From contig NZ_VOQR01000002.1 in assembly GCF_007995065.1 (NCBI RefSeq), positions 1 to 64,000 on the forward strand: a DNA stretch of 64,000 nt. Reading direction: 5' to 3'. The notes under the pieces are model-generated. The model searched no databases, was not told the origin of the DNA, and saw only the letters and a list, made by a program, of their open reading frames with translations. Below are positions 35,155-43,172 of this stretch, one piece after another (position 1 is the stretch's first letter; the number at the start of each line of letters is the position of its first letter). The position numbers and the translations under genes are program-made. Origin of the DNA: Sphingomonas ginsenosidivorax (lineage in GTDB: Bacteria > Pseudomonadota > Alphaproteobacteria > Sphingomonadales > Sphingomonadaceae).

Positions 35155-35678
35155 GGCGGGTCGCGGGGAGCGAAGGGTTATGTTGGCCTAGTCGAACGTC
35201 CCCCTCGGGAGAGGCATTGATGCCTTATCGAGCCCGAACACCGCATGCGTGCAGAAAGAGCCGGCAATGTCGTCCGTCACCTCGAAGCCGCGCCCTAGCT
35301 CCACCCAGAGAGACCCGAGCAGCACGCATGCTCCCGGAACGGCCGCAGGGCAGGGGGCTATCTGCGGCGACTTCGGCGTCGATCGCTGCGATACCGACGG
35401 GTCGTGAAGGTGGTCGCGCAGCCGGACTGAGCATGGGAACCTCCATAGGATCGGTCTTGGACGGAGGGGGCGGGACGGATGGCCAGGTCCGGGGTCACAG
35501 GACCGCGTGGCTAACGCGGCTCCGGGCGCGGGGGTGCCGAATTACGGGTCAGGCAGCGAAGCGGACGGACGCGCAACTTGGGGGGACCGCGCATCCTTGA
35601 CGCCGGCTTCGACCAGCCGTCAGACTGTCCGGGACCTGAGAACGCATAATCTCAATCTTGAAAGGGTAGGGGAGGAAG

Positions 35679-35918
35679 ATGAGTACGCCGACCCCGACCG
35701 AACTGCGCGCGACACTGGTCACCTTGATTGCCGGCGCGACCGAGACCCGCACAAGCCGCTGGGACAAGCTAATCGGGGAGGTCGAAATCCTTCCGATCGT
35801 GTTCAATCCGCGCAGCAACTGGCGCGTCGCGGTGCGGGGCGAGGGTGATGATCGCGACGCGATCGAGAAGGCGGTCGAGTTGCTCCGCGGCCAGCACCCC
35901 TATGTGAGAGCGGAGTAA
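35679..35918 (+). CDS. small plasmid protein, unknown function
   Basis: The 79-residue protein (MSTPTPTELRATLVTLIAGATETRTSRWDKLIGEVEILPIVFNPRSNWRVAVRGEGDDRDAIEKAVELLRGQHPYVRAE) has balanced composition and a good GGGAGGAAG ribosome-binding site. A terminator hairpin begins just after its stop. It looks like a genuine small soluble alpha/beta protein. I recognise no domain. Confidence 0.65.
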   Translation: MSTPTPTELRATLVTLIAGATETRTSRWDKLIGEVEILPIVFNPRSNWRVAVRGEGDDRDAIEKAVELLRGQHPYVRAE

Positions 35919-35919
35919 G

Positions 35920-35941
35920 CCCCGGCGGCTACCCGCCGGGG
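35920..35941. terminator. bidirectional terminator hairpin
   Basis: CCCCGGCGG pairs perfectly with CCGCCGGGG around the loop CTAC, between a plus-strand gene ending at 35918 and a minus-strand gene ending at 35950. Confidence 0.65.
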
Positions 35942-35949
35942 CGTCGAGC

Positions 35950-36342
35950 CTACCACTCGTCGGCGCACAGGATGGTGAGGACGCGCACGGTCTCGAACGG
36001 GTCAGCGGGGTTCTCGGAGCCACTCTCGAGGTTGCGGTCGTAATAGTCGATCTTCCACAGGCACGGCGTCCCCTCGAAATCGAACGCACCCATGTCGCGG
36101 TGTCCGTGCGGATCGATGCTCCGCTCGAAGGTCTCGTAGTCACGGACGGTGCGCAGCAGTTCGGCGCGCTTACGGAACCCCCGGAACAGCGCCACGTCGC
36201 CGATCAGGTTGGCGACCCCCGCCGTCATGACGATGCGGTTGTCTCCTGGGCTCGTGATGTTGGCACGCAGCCAGTCGTTCAGCCGGGCGATCTCGCCATG
36301 ATCGATCGGTGCGCGCGCGGGCTGGGGTGTATCCTGGGCCAT
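35950..36342 (-). CDS. DUF3768-family protein
   Basis: The 130-residue protein matches DUF3768: IARLNDWLRANITSPGDNRIVMTAGVANLIGD, FERSIDPHGHRDMGAFDFEGTPCLWKIDYYDRNLESGSENPADP, VRVLTILCADEW. Function is unknown; the family is common on alphaproteobacterial plasmids. ATG 36342 is preceded by GGAG; the frame upstream is not protein-like. Its leader carries an element also found before the small gene at 37683-37847. Confidence 0.82.
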   Translation of the reverse strand: MAQDTPQPARAPIDHGEIARLNDWLRANITSPGDNRIVMTAGVANLIGDVALFRGFRKRAELLRTVRDYETFERSIDPHGHRDMGAFDFEGTPCLWKIDYYDRNLESGSENPADPFETVRVLTILCADEW

Positions 36343-36362
36343 GATGGTCTCCTTGCCTTCGA

Positions 36363-36397
36363 CCCCGCCGATCGGGGCCTTTCGACAGGCGACAGGA
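36363..36397 (-). promoter_or_regulatory. leader element type 3, copy 1
   Basis: On the minus strand, two CCTGTCG-type boxes (36383-36397 in plus coordinates) are followed by a hairpin CCCC/GGGG (36363-36366 with 36374-36377), 21 bases before the DUF3768 start. The second copy is at 37870-37906. Confidence 0.5.
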
Positions 36398-36595
36398 CCG
36401 CCGGGGCATAGCGCGCCCATGCACCCGAAGGGTCGCAACGAGAGTGGAGAAGCCCGCCCGCGGGCTTGCCTGGGTGCGCGCCGCGGCGAGGACATCGGAG
36501 CCCGAAAGACACACCGGGCTCGGTGGGGGAGGGGGGACCGACCGAGGATCCTGGATGCTGGACGCCCGCCGCACCGTAGGACTATCGTGCCTCCC

Positions 36596-36922
36596 GTGGA
36601 GAACGGCGCCGACATCATTGCCCTGTGGCCTCACTGGATGGACAGTGCCGGCGCGATGCTGCGGTTGAACGCGCTGGTCCGGAGCCGTTGCGTGAAGTGC
36701 GGGACGCTTCTCCGCGTCGAGCTTGCCGATGTCGTGGCGCGACATGGGGCGGGGCACTCGCTCGTCGACCGACTGGAGCGCTGCCGGATGGTCGGCTGCC
36801 TCGGCTCGACGATCTACCTGGCCTCTAGAACCTATGGTGGCCACTGGACGACGCTGCTGCGCAATCCGGTCCTGATCGAGAGCCTGGCCGCGCTGCCTCC
36901 TTCGCAAACGGCGACGGGCTGA
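36596..36922 (+). CDS. hypothetical protein with CxxC motif
   Basis: About 108 residues from GTG 36596, or 94 from ATG 36638. The core (LRLNALVRSRCVKCGTLLRVELADVVARHGAGHSLVDRLERCRMVGCLGSTIYLASRTYGGHWTTLLR) has CVKCG plus a later Cys pair, fitting a zinc ribbon. The stop overlaps the SRAP start (TGATG), so the two are probably translated together and may act together. No named family is recognised. Confidence 0.6.
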   Translation: MENGADIIALWPHWMDSAGAMLRLNALVRSRCVKCGTLLRVELADVVARHGAGHSLVDRLERCRMVGCLGSTIYLASRTYGGHWTTLLRNPVLIESLAALPPSQTATG

Positions 36923-37599
36923 TGTGCAATCGGTATCGCATCTCGGCGAAGCAGGCGGCCGTCCTGCGGGCGTGCGGGTTCGATGCCCCGTATGCGCCGG
37001 ACGAGGAGTTCCCGCCGGCGCGAGAGATCTTCCCGACGGGGAAGAAGACCGCTCGACATGGTCCTGTCGTACGGCGAGCGGCGGGCGGAAACCGGCCGCT
37101 CGAGATCGTTCTGATGGAATGGGGTTTCCCGACGAAGATACCGAGCAAGCGAAACCCAGAGGTCAAGCTCGACAAGTACGTGACCAACGCGCGCAACCTG
37201 TCGTCGACTATGTGGACGCCGTCGCTCAAAACACCCGACCGACGCTGCATCGTGCCGTTCACGCATTTCGCGGAGCCGCATCCGGACGGCGGCAAGGGGG
37301 ATGACAATCTACCCAAACAGATGTGGTTCTCGCTGCCGGATCAGCCGATCGGGTTCTTCGCCGGATTGTGGCGGCCGACCGAGCGCGGCGAGGCGTTCGC
37401 CTTCGGCACGACCGAACCTAACGAGACCGTGAAGCCCTGGCATCCCAAGGCGATGCCGGTGATCCTACATCCTCGCGATCTGCTCACTTGGCTTGACGGC
37501 AGTGCCCAAGAAGCGTCGGCACTGGTGCGGCCCTACGATGGGGCAATGCATCACCAGGACGAGACGCCGCGGGGAGACCTGATCGAGGTCGACGCGTGA
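36922..37599 (+). CDS. SRAP domain protein (YedK/HMCES-like)
   Basis: The 225-residue SOS-response-associated peptidase domain protein has catalytic Cys2 (MCNRYRI), Asn in VTNARNL, Glu in FAEPH and His in WHPKAMPVIL. These proteins link covalently to abasic sites in single-stranded DNA and so protect it. This copy begins with MCNRY, so Cys2 becomes N-terminal after Met removal. It overlaps the upstream small gene and is followed by a strong hairpin. On a plasmid it may protect single-stranded DNA during transfer. Confidence 0.88.
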   Translation: MCNRYRISAKQAAVLRACGFDAPYAPDEEFPPAREIFPTGKKTARHGPVVRRAAGGNRPLEIVLMEWGFPTKIPSKRNPEVKLDKYVTNARNLSSTMWTPSLKTPDRRCIVPFTHFAEPHPDGGKGDDNLPKQMWFSLPDQPIGFFAGLWRPTERGEAFAFGTTEPNETVKPWHPKAMPVILHPRDLLTWLDGSAQEASALVRPYDGAMHHQDETPRGDLIEVDA

Positions 37600-37602
37600 C
37601 AA

Positions 37603-37637
37603 GGCATCAGGGCGGGTTCGATGCCCGCCCTGATGCC
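37603..37637 (+). terminator. terminator hairpin after SRAP gene
   Basis: GGCATCAGGGCGGG (37603-37616) pairs perfectly with CCCGCCCTGATGCC (37624-37637) around a 7-base loop, beginning 3 bases after the stop codon. Confidence 0.7.
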
Positions 37638-37657
37638 ACTAGGGCGACGAAAGGGGA

Positions 37658-37675
37658 GGGGGCCTTTCGGCCCCC
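37658..37675. terminator. second hairpin between convergent genes
   Basis: GGGGGCC and GGCCCCC close a TTTC loop, 7 bases past the stop of the minus-strand gene at 37683. Confidence 0.6.
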
Positions 37676-37682
37676 GTGGAGA

Positions 37683-37847
37683 TCAGGCGAAGGGGTCATA
37701 CTCGTTGACGATCGTAAGCGAGCTGTCGTGGTCTTCGGCGGTGATGACCGCATATTGGGTACCGACGGCGATCACCATGGTGGCGACCATCAGGCTCCGG
37801 GCGAGGTTGAGGGCGTTCTTGCGGGCGATCCAGATGTCGTTGAACAT
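37683..37847 (-). CDS. small single-pass membrane protein
   Basis: The 54-residue protein has one hydrophobic helix (SLMVATMVIAVGTQYAVITA) after a short basic N-terminus (MFNDIWIARKNALNLAR) and an acidic tail. AGGAG lies 6 bases before the start. Function unknown. Its leader carries a type 3 element like that of the DUF3768 gene. Confidence 0.6.
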   Translation of the reverse strand: MFNDIWIARKNALNLARSLMVATMVIAVGTQYAVITAEDHDSSLTIVNEYDPFA

Positions 37848-37869
37848 GTTCGAGGCTCCTGTGAAGCCG

Positions 37870-37906
37870 GCGGGGTTCATCCCCGCTCGACAGGCGCCCG
37901 ACAGGA
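37870..37906 (-). promoter_or_regulatory. leader element type 3, copy 2
   Basis: On the minus strand, two CCTGTCG-type boxes (37888-37906) are followed by a perfect hairpin GCGGGG/CCCCGC (37870-37875 with 37881-37886), 23 bases before the start codon. Relative to copy 1 the hairpin arms are swapped in sequence but still pair. Confidence 0.5.
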
Positions 37907-38214
37907 CGGGGAGGGGCCGCGATCACTTTCTTGCGGCACGCAAGAAAGCCGTAGCGAAGCGCCCGGACCCCTTGCGGGTTGATCGAACAAGGCTCCGACC
38001 CGGCCCAAGGATTGCGCCTCCAAGAGCGGGGTGAAGCACGACGGCCGGACGCCGCCTGGGCAGCGCTGGACCGCCCGACACGCGCACCCCGCCCGGTGCA
38101 TCGATCCATCAACTCAGGCTGCGCGCCCCTTCCGCGTCTCATGCCGACCAAGGCTGTGTGCCGCGCCGAGCGGCCGGTCCCAGCGACATCGTCCGCGGAA
38201 AGACGTTTCCGGTT

Positions 38215-38346
38215 CTGGGAAAGAGATTTCCGTAGACGAGCGCTCTCGTCAGTCGATCGTTACCCGAATGGGCCGAGACCGCCCGCGGGCTCGGCGGAGC
38301 GTCAGCGGAGTAGAGCGACGGTCCCGGCCGCCAGGCCGGGAGACGC
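38215..38346 (+). promoter_or_regulatory. leader element type 4, copy A
   Basis: About 130 bp closely match 43493-43620. Conserved blocks include GTCAGTC-ATCGT-ACCCGA, a hairpin GGCCGAG...CTCGGC, TAGAGCGA-GGTCCCGGC and GGGAGACGCC. A second hairpin pairs CCCGGC with GCCGGG. It ends 134 bp before the CoiA-like gene. Confidence 0.5.
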
Positions 38347-38479
38347 CCCAAGACCTTGCTTTGTCACTCTACCCGTTCGCTTGGACGTGACACCTCGTCC
38401 AGAACCGGCATCAAAGAGCTACGCGTCAACTCCCATGTGAAGCTCGAAAACACCCAGGCGATCGTATAGTGCTCGAACC

Positions 38480-40432
38480 ATGGAGGAGCTGCCGGTCGGC
38501 ATGGACGGGTTAAGTCCTAATCCCTTTGGTTTCGTCGACCACGCCGCCTTTGCTGGTCTTGGCGTCGATCTTGTCTGGGGCGTCGATGACAATGGCGACG
38601 TCGTCCACATCAACGCCGCGCGACGCGGATTGAAGTGCCGATTGAGCTGCCCTGCATGCAAGGCCAGGCTGATCGCTCGCAAGGGAACGAAGAAGGCCGC
38701 GCACTTCGCGCATCAGGGCCTCAACTCCGGTTGTGGAAGCGGCCGGGAAACGAACGCGCATTTCTGGGCCAAGCAGCTCCTGATCAAGCGAAAGCGAATT
38801 TGGACGCCGGTGGTGACCGCGGTTGTCGACGGGATCTCGCGAGAGGAAAGCGCGGCGAGATGGATGGAGTTCAGCGACGTGCGCTCCGAGCGTCGTCTCG
38901 AACGGATCGTCCCGGACATCGTGCTGATCCTGGCCGACGGGCGCGAGCTGATCGTCGAGATCTGCGTGACGCATCCGTGCGGTGAAGACAAAATCGCGCT
39001 GATCCAGTCCAGGGGCTGGCCCGCGATCGAGATCAACCTGCGCCAGTTGCGGACGTGCCAGGACATGACGGCGATTGAGCGCGGCTTGCTGCGGGAAGCG
39101 CCGCGAAAGTGGCTCTGCAACCCCAGGCGCGATCGGGCGGAGGAGAGGCTGCGCGCGGAATTGGCCGCTGCTGCCGCGAGGCGGGCATCGGCTCTGCAAC
39201 GCCGGGCAGCGCAGGAAGCCGACCGGAAACGCCGCGAGGCCGCGGCGATCGAAGCGGCGGGCAGGGACCTGCTGGACGCCGTGGCGGTCGCACGTCGGCA
39301 CGTCCGGCCTGTTGCAGACAGCGCGCTCGCTCAGTTGATCGCGAACGATGGCGGCGAGCTGATCGGGATCTCGGATGCTGGCGCGGGGTGGTCCGTCACG
39401 CGGGAGGAATGGCAGGCCAGTCTGCTGGAGCAATTCGTCGTCGTCTCCGATCCGCGCACGTTCGAAGATCGGACGTTCTCGCTGGACAGTACGATCGACT
39501 ACCTTGAGCCGTTGATCGCGCCTTCGTTCGTCGAACCACCAAACGCGTCGATACACGCGTGGGTTCGCAGGCATCATCCCGAGATTCGGCTTCCGCGCGA
39601 GGCAGTGGAGGACTATCTCGAAGCGCTTTGCATGGCCGGTGCCCTGCAGTCGGAAGGAAGCGGCGTTTATGGTCTGCCCGAGGACATCTCGCAGGAGTTG
39701 AAGCGGGAGCAGCGCCGTCTGCTCGAGATCGATCGGCGCACCGAAACCGCGCATACGCTCATCGATGAAATGCTCGCCGACCTGCCGATCGCGGAGACGG
39801 TCGATTTCGAGCCACAGGATTGGCTGAAGCGCGCTCTCCCGGGCGACGTCCATTCGCCTGACGATCTGCTGGTGGCAGGCGGCACTCCCTGTAGCGACCT
39901 GATGACGACGTTGCGCGCGCTCGCCGCAATGGTCGCCGGCGGTGAGGAGGCAGTCGATGACCTTTTGGACCTGCCGCTCGAGGGAGCCCGTTACCGGGCG
40001 ATCGAGCGGGGCACGGCGCGGCGGGCACGCGAGGCCGCAGACCGGGTGGAACGACTGCGCAGCGTGGCCACACGCACACTGGCGGCAGAGGCTGCCTCAT
40101 GGCTGCTCACACCGCTCGAGGGATCGGACGACACGCCGCTGGCATTAGGCAGCCGCGCGGAAGCCGGTCTGAATCTGTGTATCGCGGCGCTCGCCAGGAT
40201 CGGCAAGCGCCGCGAGGCAGATCGTGCTGAGGCCGTAGCGATTGCCGCCCGACGCGAGAAGCTGAGCGTTGCGGTGGCGAAACTCTACCCGACCGAGTTG
40301 CGCGAATTCGCGGTCAGAAATCACGCGACCGCACTCGGCTGCTCGCCATGGGAGGCGTGCGGGACCGATCATGGCCTCGATCTCGCGATCCGTACGCTGA
40401 CCCTACAGGCAGGGGGGCGACGGCGACGCTGA
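38480..40432 (+). CDS. CoiA-like nuclease-domain protein with long helical C-terminus
   Basis: A 650-residue protein. The N-terminal part resembles competence protein CoiA: a zinc ribbon-like segment LSCPACKARLIARKGTKKAAHFAHQG (Cys57, Cys60, His75, His78), then a restriction-endonuclease-like fold RIVPDIVLILADGRELIVEICVTHPCGEDKI with Asp146, Glu160 and Lys171 as candidate catalytic residues. Residues 215-290 are a charged coiled coil. The remaining 360 residues are unrecognised helical sequence. In this accessory region it may be a defence or DNA-processing nuclease. The start has no strong ribosome-binding site; the Met at residue 8 is an alternative. Confidence 0.7.
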   Translation: MEELPVGMDGLSPNPFGFVDHAAFAGLGVDLVWGVDDNGDVVHINAARRGLKCRLSCPACKARLIARKGTKKAAHFAHQGLNSGCGSGRETNAHFWAKQLLIKRKRIWTPVVTAVVDGISREESAARWMEFSDVRSERRLERIVPDIVLILADGRELIVEICVTHPCGEDKIALIQSRGWPAIEINLRQLRTCQDMTAIERGLLREAPRKWLCNPRRDRAEERLRAELAAAAARRASALQRRAAQEADRKRREAAAIEAAGRDLLDAVAVARRHVRPVADSALAQLIANDGGELIGISDAGAGWSVTREEWQASLLEQFVVVSDPRTFEDRTFSLDSTIDYLEPLIAPSFVEPPNASIHAWVRRHHPEIRLPREAVEDYLEALCMAGALQSEGSGVYGLPEDISQELKREQRRLLEIDRRTETAHTLIDEMLADLPIAETVDFEPQDWLKRALPGDVHSPDDLLVAGGTPCSDLMTTLRALAAMVAGGEEAVDDLLDLPLEGARYRAIERGTARRAREAADRVERLRSVATRTLAAEAASWLLTPLEGSDDTPLALGSRAEAGLNLCIAALARIGKRREADRAEAVAIAARREKLSVAVAKLYPTELREFAVRNHATALGCSPWEACGTDHGLDLAIRTLTLQAGGRRRR

Positions 40433-40767
40433 TAATCGAGGCTGTTGGGTTCGCGATGCGCACAGGCGTGTGGCGGAGGGAGCGGGCCCGATAGGGGTTT
40501 TGCCAGGATTGATATCGCTTGGTGGGACCCGGCGCGGTGGTGAACGGATCGGCTGGTCGGGTCGACGGACGACTTGGCCGTCCTAGGCATCGACAACGAC
40601 GGCTTGGCTATTTGCTACCGTCAGGAATGGCGTGTTAGCACTTCACCAGGCAGGAACTTGGGAGCAAGCCTCTTGCGAAAATCACGTCACCGCGCTATCT
40701 CGATGTGGTCACGGGCCGCCACACGTCCTTTCGGGGAGTGCAAAAGGGCGGCCCTTCGCGTTTTTAG
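40433..40767. other. intergenic region, nothing recognised
   Basis: About 335 bp between the CoiA-like gene and the Abi gene; presumably holds the promoter of the latter. A 65-residue open frame at 40574-40771 is not convincing. Confidence 0.4.
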
Positions 40768-41622
40768 ATGACGCTCGCGCCCTATACCAAACCGCATGCA
40801 ACGGCTGTCCAGCGCGTCGCTCATCTGCGGAGCCGTGGGCTGATCGTCAAGCGACCCAACGTGGCTGCGCGCAAGATCGACCTTGTCGGGTACGAGCGGC
40901 TACGGATCTACTTTCTCAGCCGACGCCAGCTCGGCGTCGCCAACCGACCGTTCCGCCCGGGAACGACCTACCAGCAGATCCTGCGGCTCTACGACTGCGA
41001 CAGCCTGCTGCGCGATGCGTGCTTCGCCGCTGTCGGACAGTTCGAACTCCTGCTGCGCAACGCCATGTCGGAGGCGTTGAGCGACGGCTTTGGCAGTCAT
41101 CCGTACTTTGATCTGGCGGCGTTCAAGGACGCGGGCGCCAATCTCGAGGCGCTCCAGAGCTTCATGACCGCCTATAGCCAGTCCAAGGACCAGCGTGCGG
41201 CACATTACCGGCACACCTACGCGACGCCCATTCTACCCCCGATCTGGACCATGAAGGAGTTCCTCACCTTCGGGCGTTCGGTGCGCATCTTCAAATGTCT
41301 CGAGGGCTCGGTACGAACGCATATCGCGACCCAGTTTGGGGTGCCGAGCGATCAGGTGTTCACCAGCTGGCTCGAGTGTCTCGTCGACGTGCGCAACATC
41401 TGCGCGCACCACGACCGGCTGTTCAATCGCAGCTTCCAGAAACAGCCCCAGAGCCTCAGGCGTGCAGCTGTCCCAACCGCGCCGCGAAACAAGCTCAAGG
41501 CGATCCTCGAATGCCTCGACCATCTTCTGACCCAACGTGGCGCGCCGGTGGGGATCGTCGCTGATGTCGGACGCATCCTTGCGCGGTTCCCGGAGGTTCA
41601 GCCTGCCGAGGTGGGTTACTGA
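40768..41622 (+). CDS. Abi-family (AbiD/F, HEPN) abortive infection protein
   Basis: The 284-residue protein follows the Abi_2 pattern: KPHATAVQRVAHLRSRGLIV near the start, LVGYERLRIYFL, and the C-terminal HEPN RNase motif VDVRNICAHHDRLFNR (R-x4-H near residue 209). Proteins of this family cut RNA to stop phage growth by killing or arresting the host cell. It is a single gene with its own terminator, next to other defence-type genes. Confidence 0.82.
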   Translation: MTLAPYTKPHATAVQRVAHLRSRGLIVKRPNVAARKIDLVGYERLRIYFLSRRQLGVANRPFRPGTTYQQILRLYDCDSLLRDACFAAVGQFELLLRNAMSEALSDGFGSHPYFDLAAFKDAGANLEALQSFMTAYSQSKDQRAAHYRHTYATPILPPIWTMKEFLTFGRSVRIFKCLEGSVRTHIATQFGVPSDQVFTSWLECLVDVRNICAHHDRLFNRSFQKQPQSLRRAAVPTAPRNKLKAILECLDHLLTQRGAPVGIVADVGRILARFPEVQPAEVGY

Positions 41623-41632
41623 CGCGAACGAA

Positions 41633-41657
41633 GGCCCGGAAGCGAAGCTCCCGGGCC
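41633..41657. terminator. bidirectional terminator, Abi/ssb
   Basis: GGCCCGG pairs with CCGGGCC, with an inner AGC-GAA-GCT stem, between the convergent Abi gene and ssb copy 1. A sequence-related hairpin follows ssb copy 2 at 47993-48016. Confidence 0.7.
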
Positions 41658-41669
41658 GATCCGCCTCGA

Positions 41670-42074
41670 TCAGAAGGGAATGTCGTCGTCGTCGTTGTCC
41701 TGCCGATTGTCCTGCTGCTGGCGGGACTTGCCGTAGGAGAGGAACGTCACTTCGTCGGCGATGATCTCGACGCCGTAGCGCTCGATGTTCTCCTGGTCGG
41801 TCCAGCGGGTATAGTGGATGCGACCGCGAACCATCACCTTCTGCCCCTTTTCGACATACTCGGCGACCGTCTTGGCGACGCCGTTGAAGCAGGTGACCCG
41901 GTGCCACTCGGTATCTTCGACCCGGTGACCGTTCTCCTTGAGGACCTTGCCCTCGCTATCGCGCTTCGGGCGCGAGGTCGCGAGGCTGAAGCTGGTGATC
42001 TTGGTGCCGCCCTGGGTGGAGCGGGTCTCGGGCGTGGCGCCGACGTTGCCGGCGAGGATGACGAGGTTCTGCAT
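41670..42074 (-). CDS. ssb: single-stranded DNA-binding protein, copy 1
   Basis: The 134-residue SSB has an OB fold (MQNLVILAGNVGATPETRSTQGGTKITSFSLATSRPKRDSEG, DTEWHRVTCFNGVAKTVAEYVEKGQKVMVRGRIHYTRW) and the acidic tail DDDDIPF that recruits repair and replication proteins. ATG 42074 is the usual family start. It differs from copy 2 at about 30 positions in the protein but shares leader and terminator elements. It protects plasmid single-stranded DNA. The leader contains a type 1 structured element 110 nt upstream. Confidence 0.93.
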   Translation of the reverse strand: MQNLVILAGNVGATPETRSTQGGTKITSFSLATSRPKRDSEGKVLKENGHRVEDTEWHRVTCFNGVAKTVAEYVEKGQKVMVRGRIHYTRWTDQENIERYGVEIIADEVTFLSYGKSRQQQDNRQDNDDDDIPF

Positions 42075-42464
42075 TTCGAGGTTCCTTTTTTGCTCCGCCG
42101 GGGGATCGTCCCCTCGACTGAACACCGTCAAAGACGGTCAGGACGACCTCTCCACCGGAGCGCGAAGACGCGGAGGGGAACCCCGATCAAAGGGGTGGTG
42201 CGGGCAGCCGCGTAAGCGGCAACTCGGCCCGAATGATCGCGGGTTGGAGGGGGTGGACGGCCGGCTTAGGTCGTTCAGGAAAGAGAGGGGATGAACCCCA
42301 CGGCAGTGCAAATGCCGACGATCCGACGATCAGGACCTGGTCGCTACCAGGATGGCGTGACACTCGACTTCAGCCGTCCGGTCAAACCTACGGACCGGCG
42401 TCTCATGGTATCAGCGAGCGACGCGGCTGAGCGGGTTGGCTTGCCGTTCGCACTCGCTGACCCT
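42075..42464. other. ssb copy 1 upstream region
   Basis: About 390 bp between ssb copy 1 and the end of the TIR gene. It holds leader element type 1 at 42184-42239, and beyond it a block CTTAGGTCGTTCAGGAA shared with the ssb copy 2 upstream region. No gene seen. Confidence 0.5.
42184..42239 (-). promoter_or_regulatory. leader element type 1, copy 1 (structured RNA candidate)
   Basis: On the minus strand, CGATCA and TGATCG form the outer stem. Inside, GTTGCCGC-TTAC-GCGGC is a hairpin followed by the conserved TGCCCGCACCAC. The near end is 110 nt from the ssb start. Other copies are at 48542-48597 and 51280-51344. Confidence 0.6.
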
Positions 42465-43172
42465 TCAGGACGTTTTCACCAGCTCGGCCAGTTTATCCGC
42501 GACGATCTCCAAAGAGTCGTCTTCCGTCGAGAGGCCGTTGCGCGATGCGAGCAGCGGACTGACCATGCGCAAGGCGTCATAGGTGGTGTTGTGAACGATA
42601 GGTACGAGCTGGTCGGTTGCGAGCAGCGCGGAAAGCTCCCGGTCGGCGACACCGCCGGACGGGAGGCGCGTGAGTAGCGCGGGTGTAACCAGGACGATGC
42701 CGACACGTGACTTGGCGAGGCCGCGATCGATCTCACGAAGAAAGGACGATCCGAGGGGAATGTCCTTCTCGCTGAACCAGACCGAAACGTTGCGCGCGAT
42801 CAGGAGGTTATAAAGCTTGGTCGCGTCATCCAGACGGTCAGCCCAGGCATGGCACAGGAAGAGTTCGCGGACATCGGGAAGGGAAGCGCGCTTCTCGACC
42901 GTCTCACGGATAGGCTCGAGCGCTCTGGCCTCGACCGGCGTGTAGTACACGGTGGATGTCGGCTTGGACCATTTCGCCTTGACGGTGCTCGCACCACGCC
43001 CCGACGATGCTCGATACGAAGGGGAAGGAGAGGGGCTGTATCCGCCACCATAGCCGCCACCATACCCGCCGCCATAGCTTCCACCGTAACGACTCTTGTA
43101 CCGGCATGCAGGACAATTGGCGGCTGCGCTTGCGGTTCGATGACCTTCCCGGGGCGCTGTACACTGAGCCAT
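42465..43172 (-). CDS. TIR-domain protein with zinc-knuckle and Gly/Tyr-rich N-terminus
   Basis: A 235-residue protein. Residues 1-23 (CTAPREGHRTASAAANCPAC) have Cys4, His11, Cys20 and Cys23 in a zinc-knuckle-like arrangement, followed by a Gly/Tyr-rich repeat (residues 29-50). Residues 100-230 are a TIR domain: DVRELFLCHAWADRLDDATKLYNLLIARNVSVWFSEKDIPLG with the catalytic-type Glu135, then FLREIDRGLAKSRVGIVLVTPALLTR. Bacterial TIR domains degrade NAD+ or make cyclic ADP-ribose signals in anti-phage defence. No partner gene is adjacent on the same strand. Confidence 0.82.
   Translation of the reverse strand: MAQCTAPREGHRTASAAANCPACRYKSRYGGSYGGGYGGGYGGGYSPSPSPSYRASSGRGASTVKAKWSKPTSTVYYTPVEARALEPIRETVEKRASLPDVRELFLCHAWADRLDDATKLYNLLIARNVSVWFSEKDIPLGSSFLREIDRGLAKSRVGIVLVTPALLTRLPSGGVADRELSALLATDQLVPIVHNTTYDALRMVSPLLASRNGLSTEDDSLEIVADKLAELVKTS

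Larger units (their letters stand above)
34169..35678. other. long non-coding region with tandem array and iteron-like motifs
   Basis: 1.5 kb without a convincing gene. It holds a 9-bp tandem array (34591-34815) and scattered GCGGTTAC-type motifs, described separately. The open frames through the array (Arg/Ser/Gln-rich or Ala/Val-rich) arise from the repeat and are not accepted as genes. 35200-35670 shows nothing I recognise. Confidence 0.7.
37848..38479. other. intergenic region with leader elements
   Basis: About 630 bp upstream of both the minus-strand membrane protein and the plus-strand CoiA-like gene. Apart from leader type 3 (37870-37906) and leader type 4 (38215-38346) I see no gene. 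Confidence 0.5.

Noticed and set aside
35115..35848. Open frames between the array and the 79-residue gene
   Set aside because: Arg/Gly/Ala-rich without start signals or recognisable sequence; they overlap the better-supported gene at 35679.
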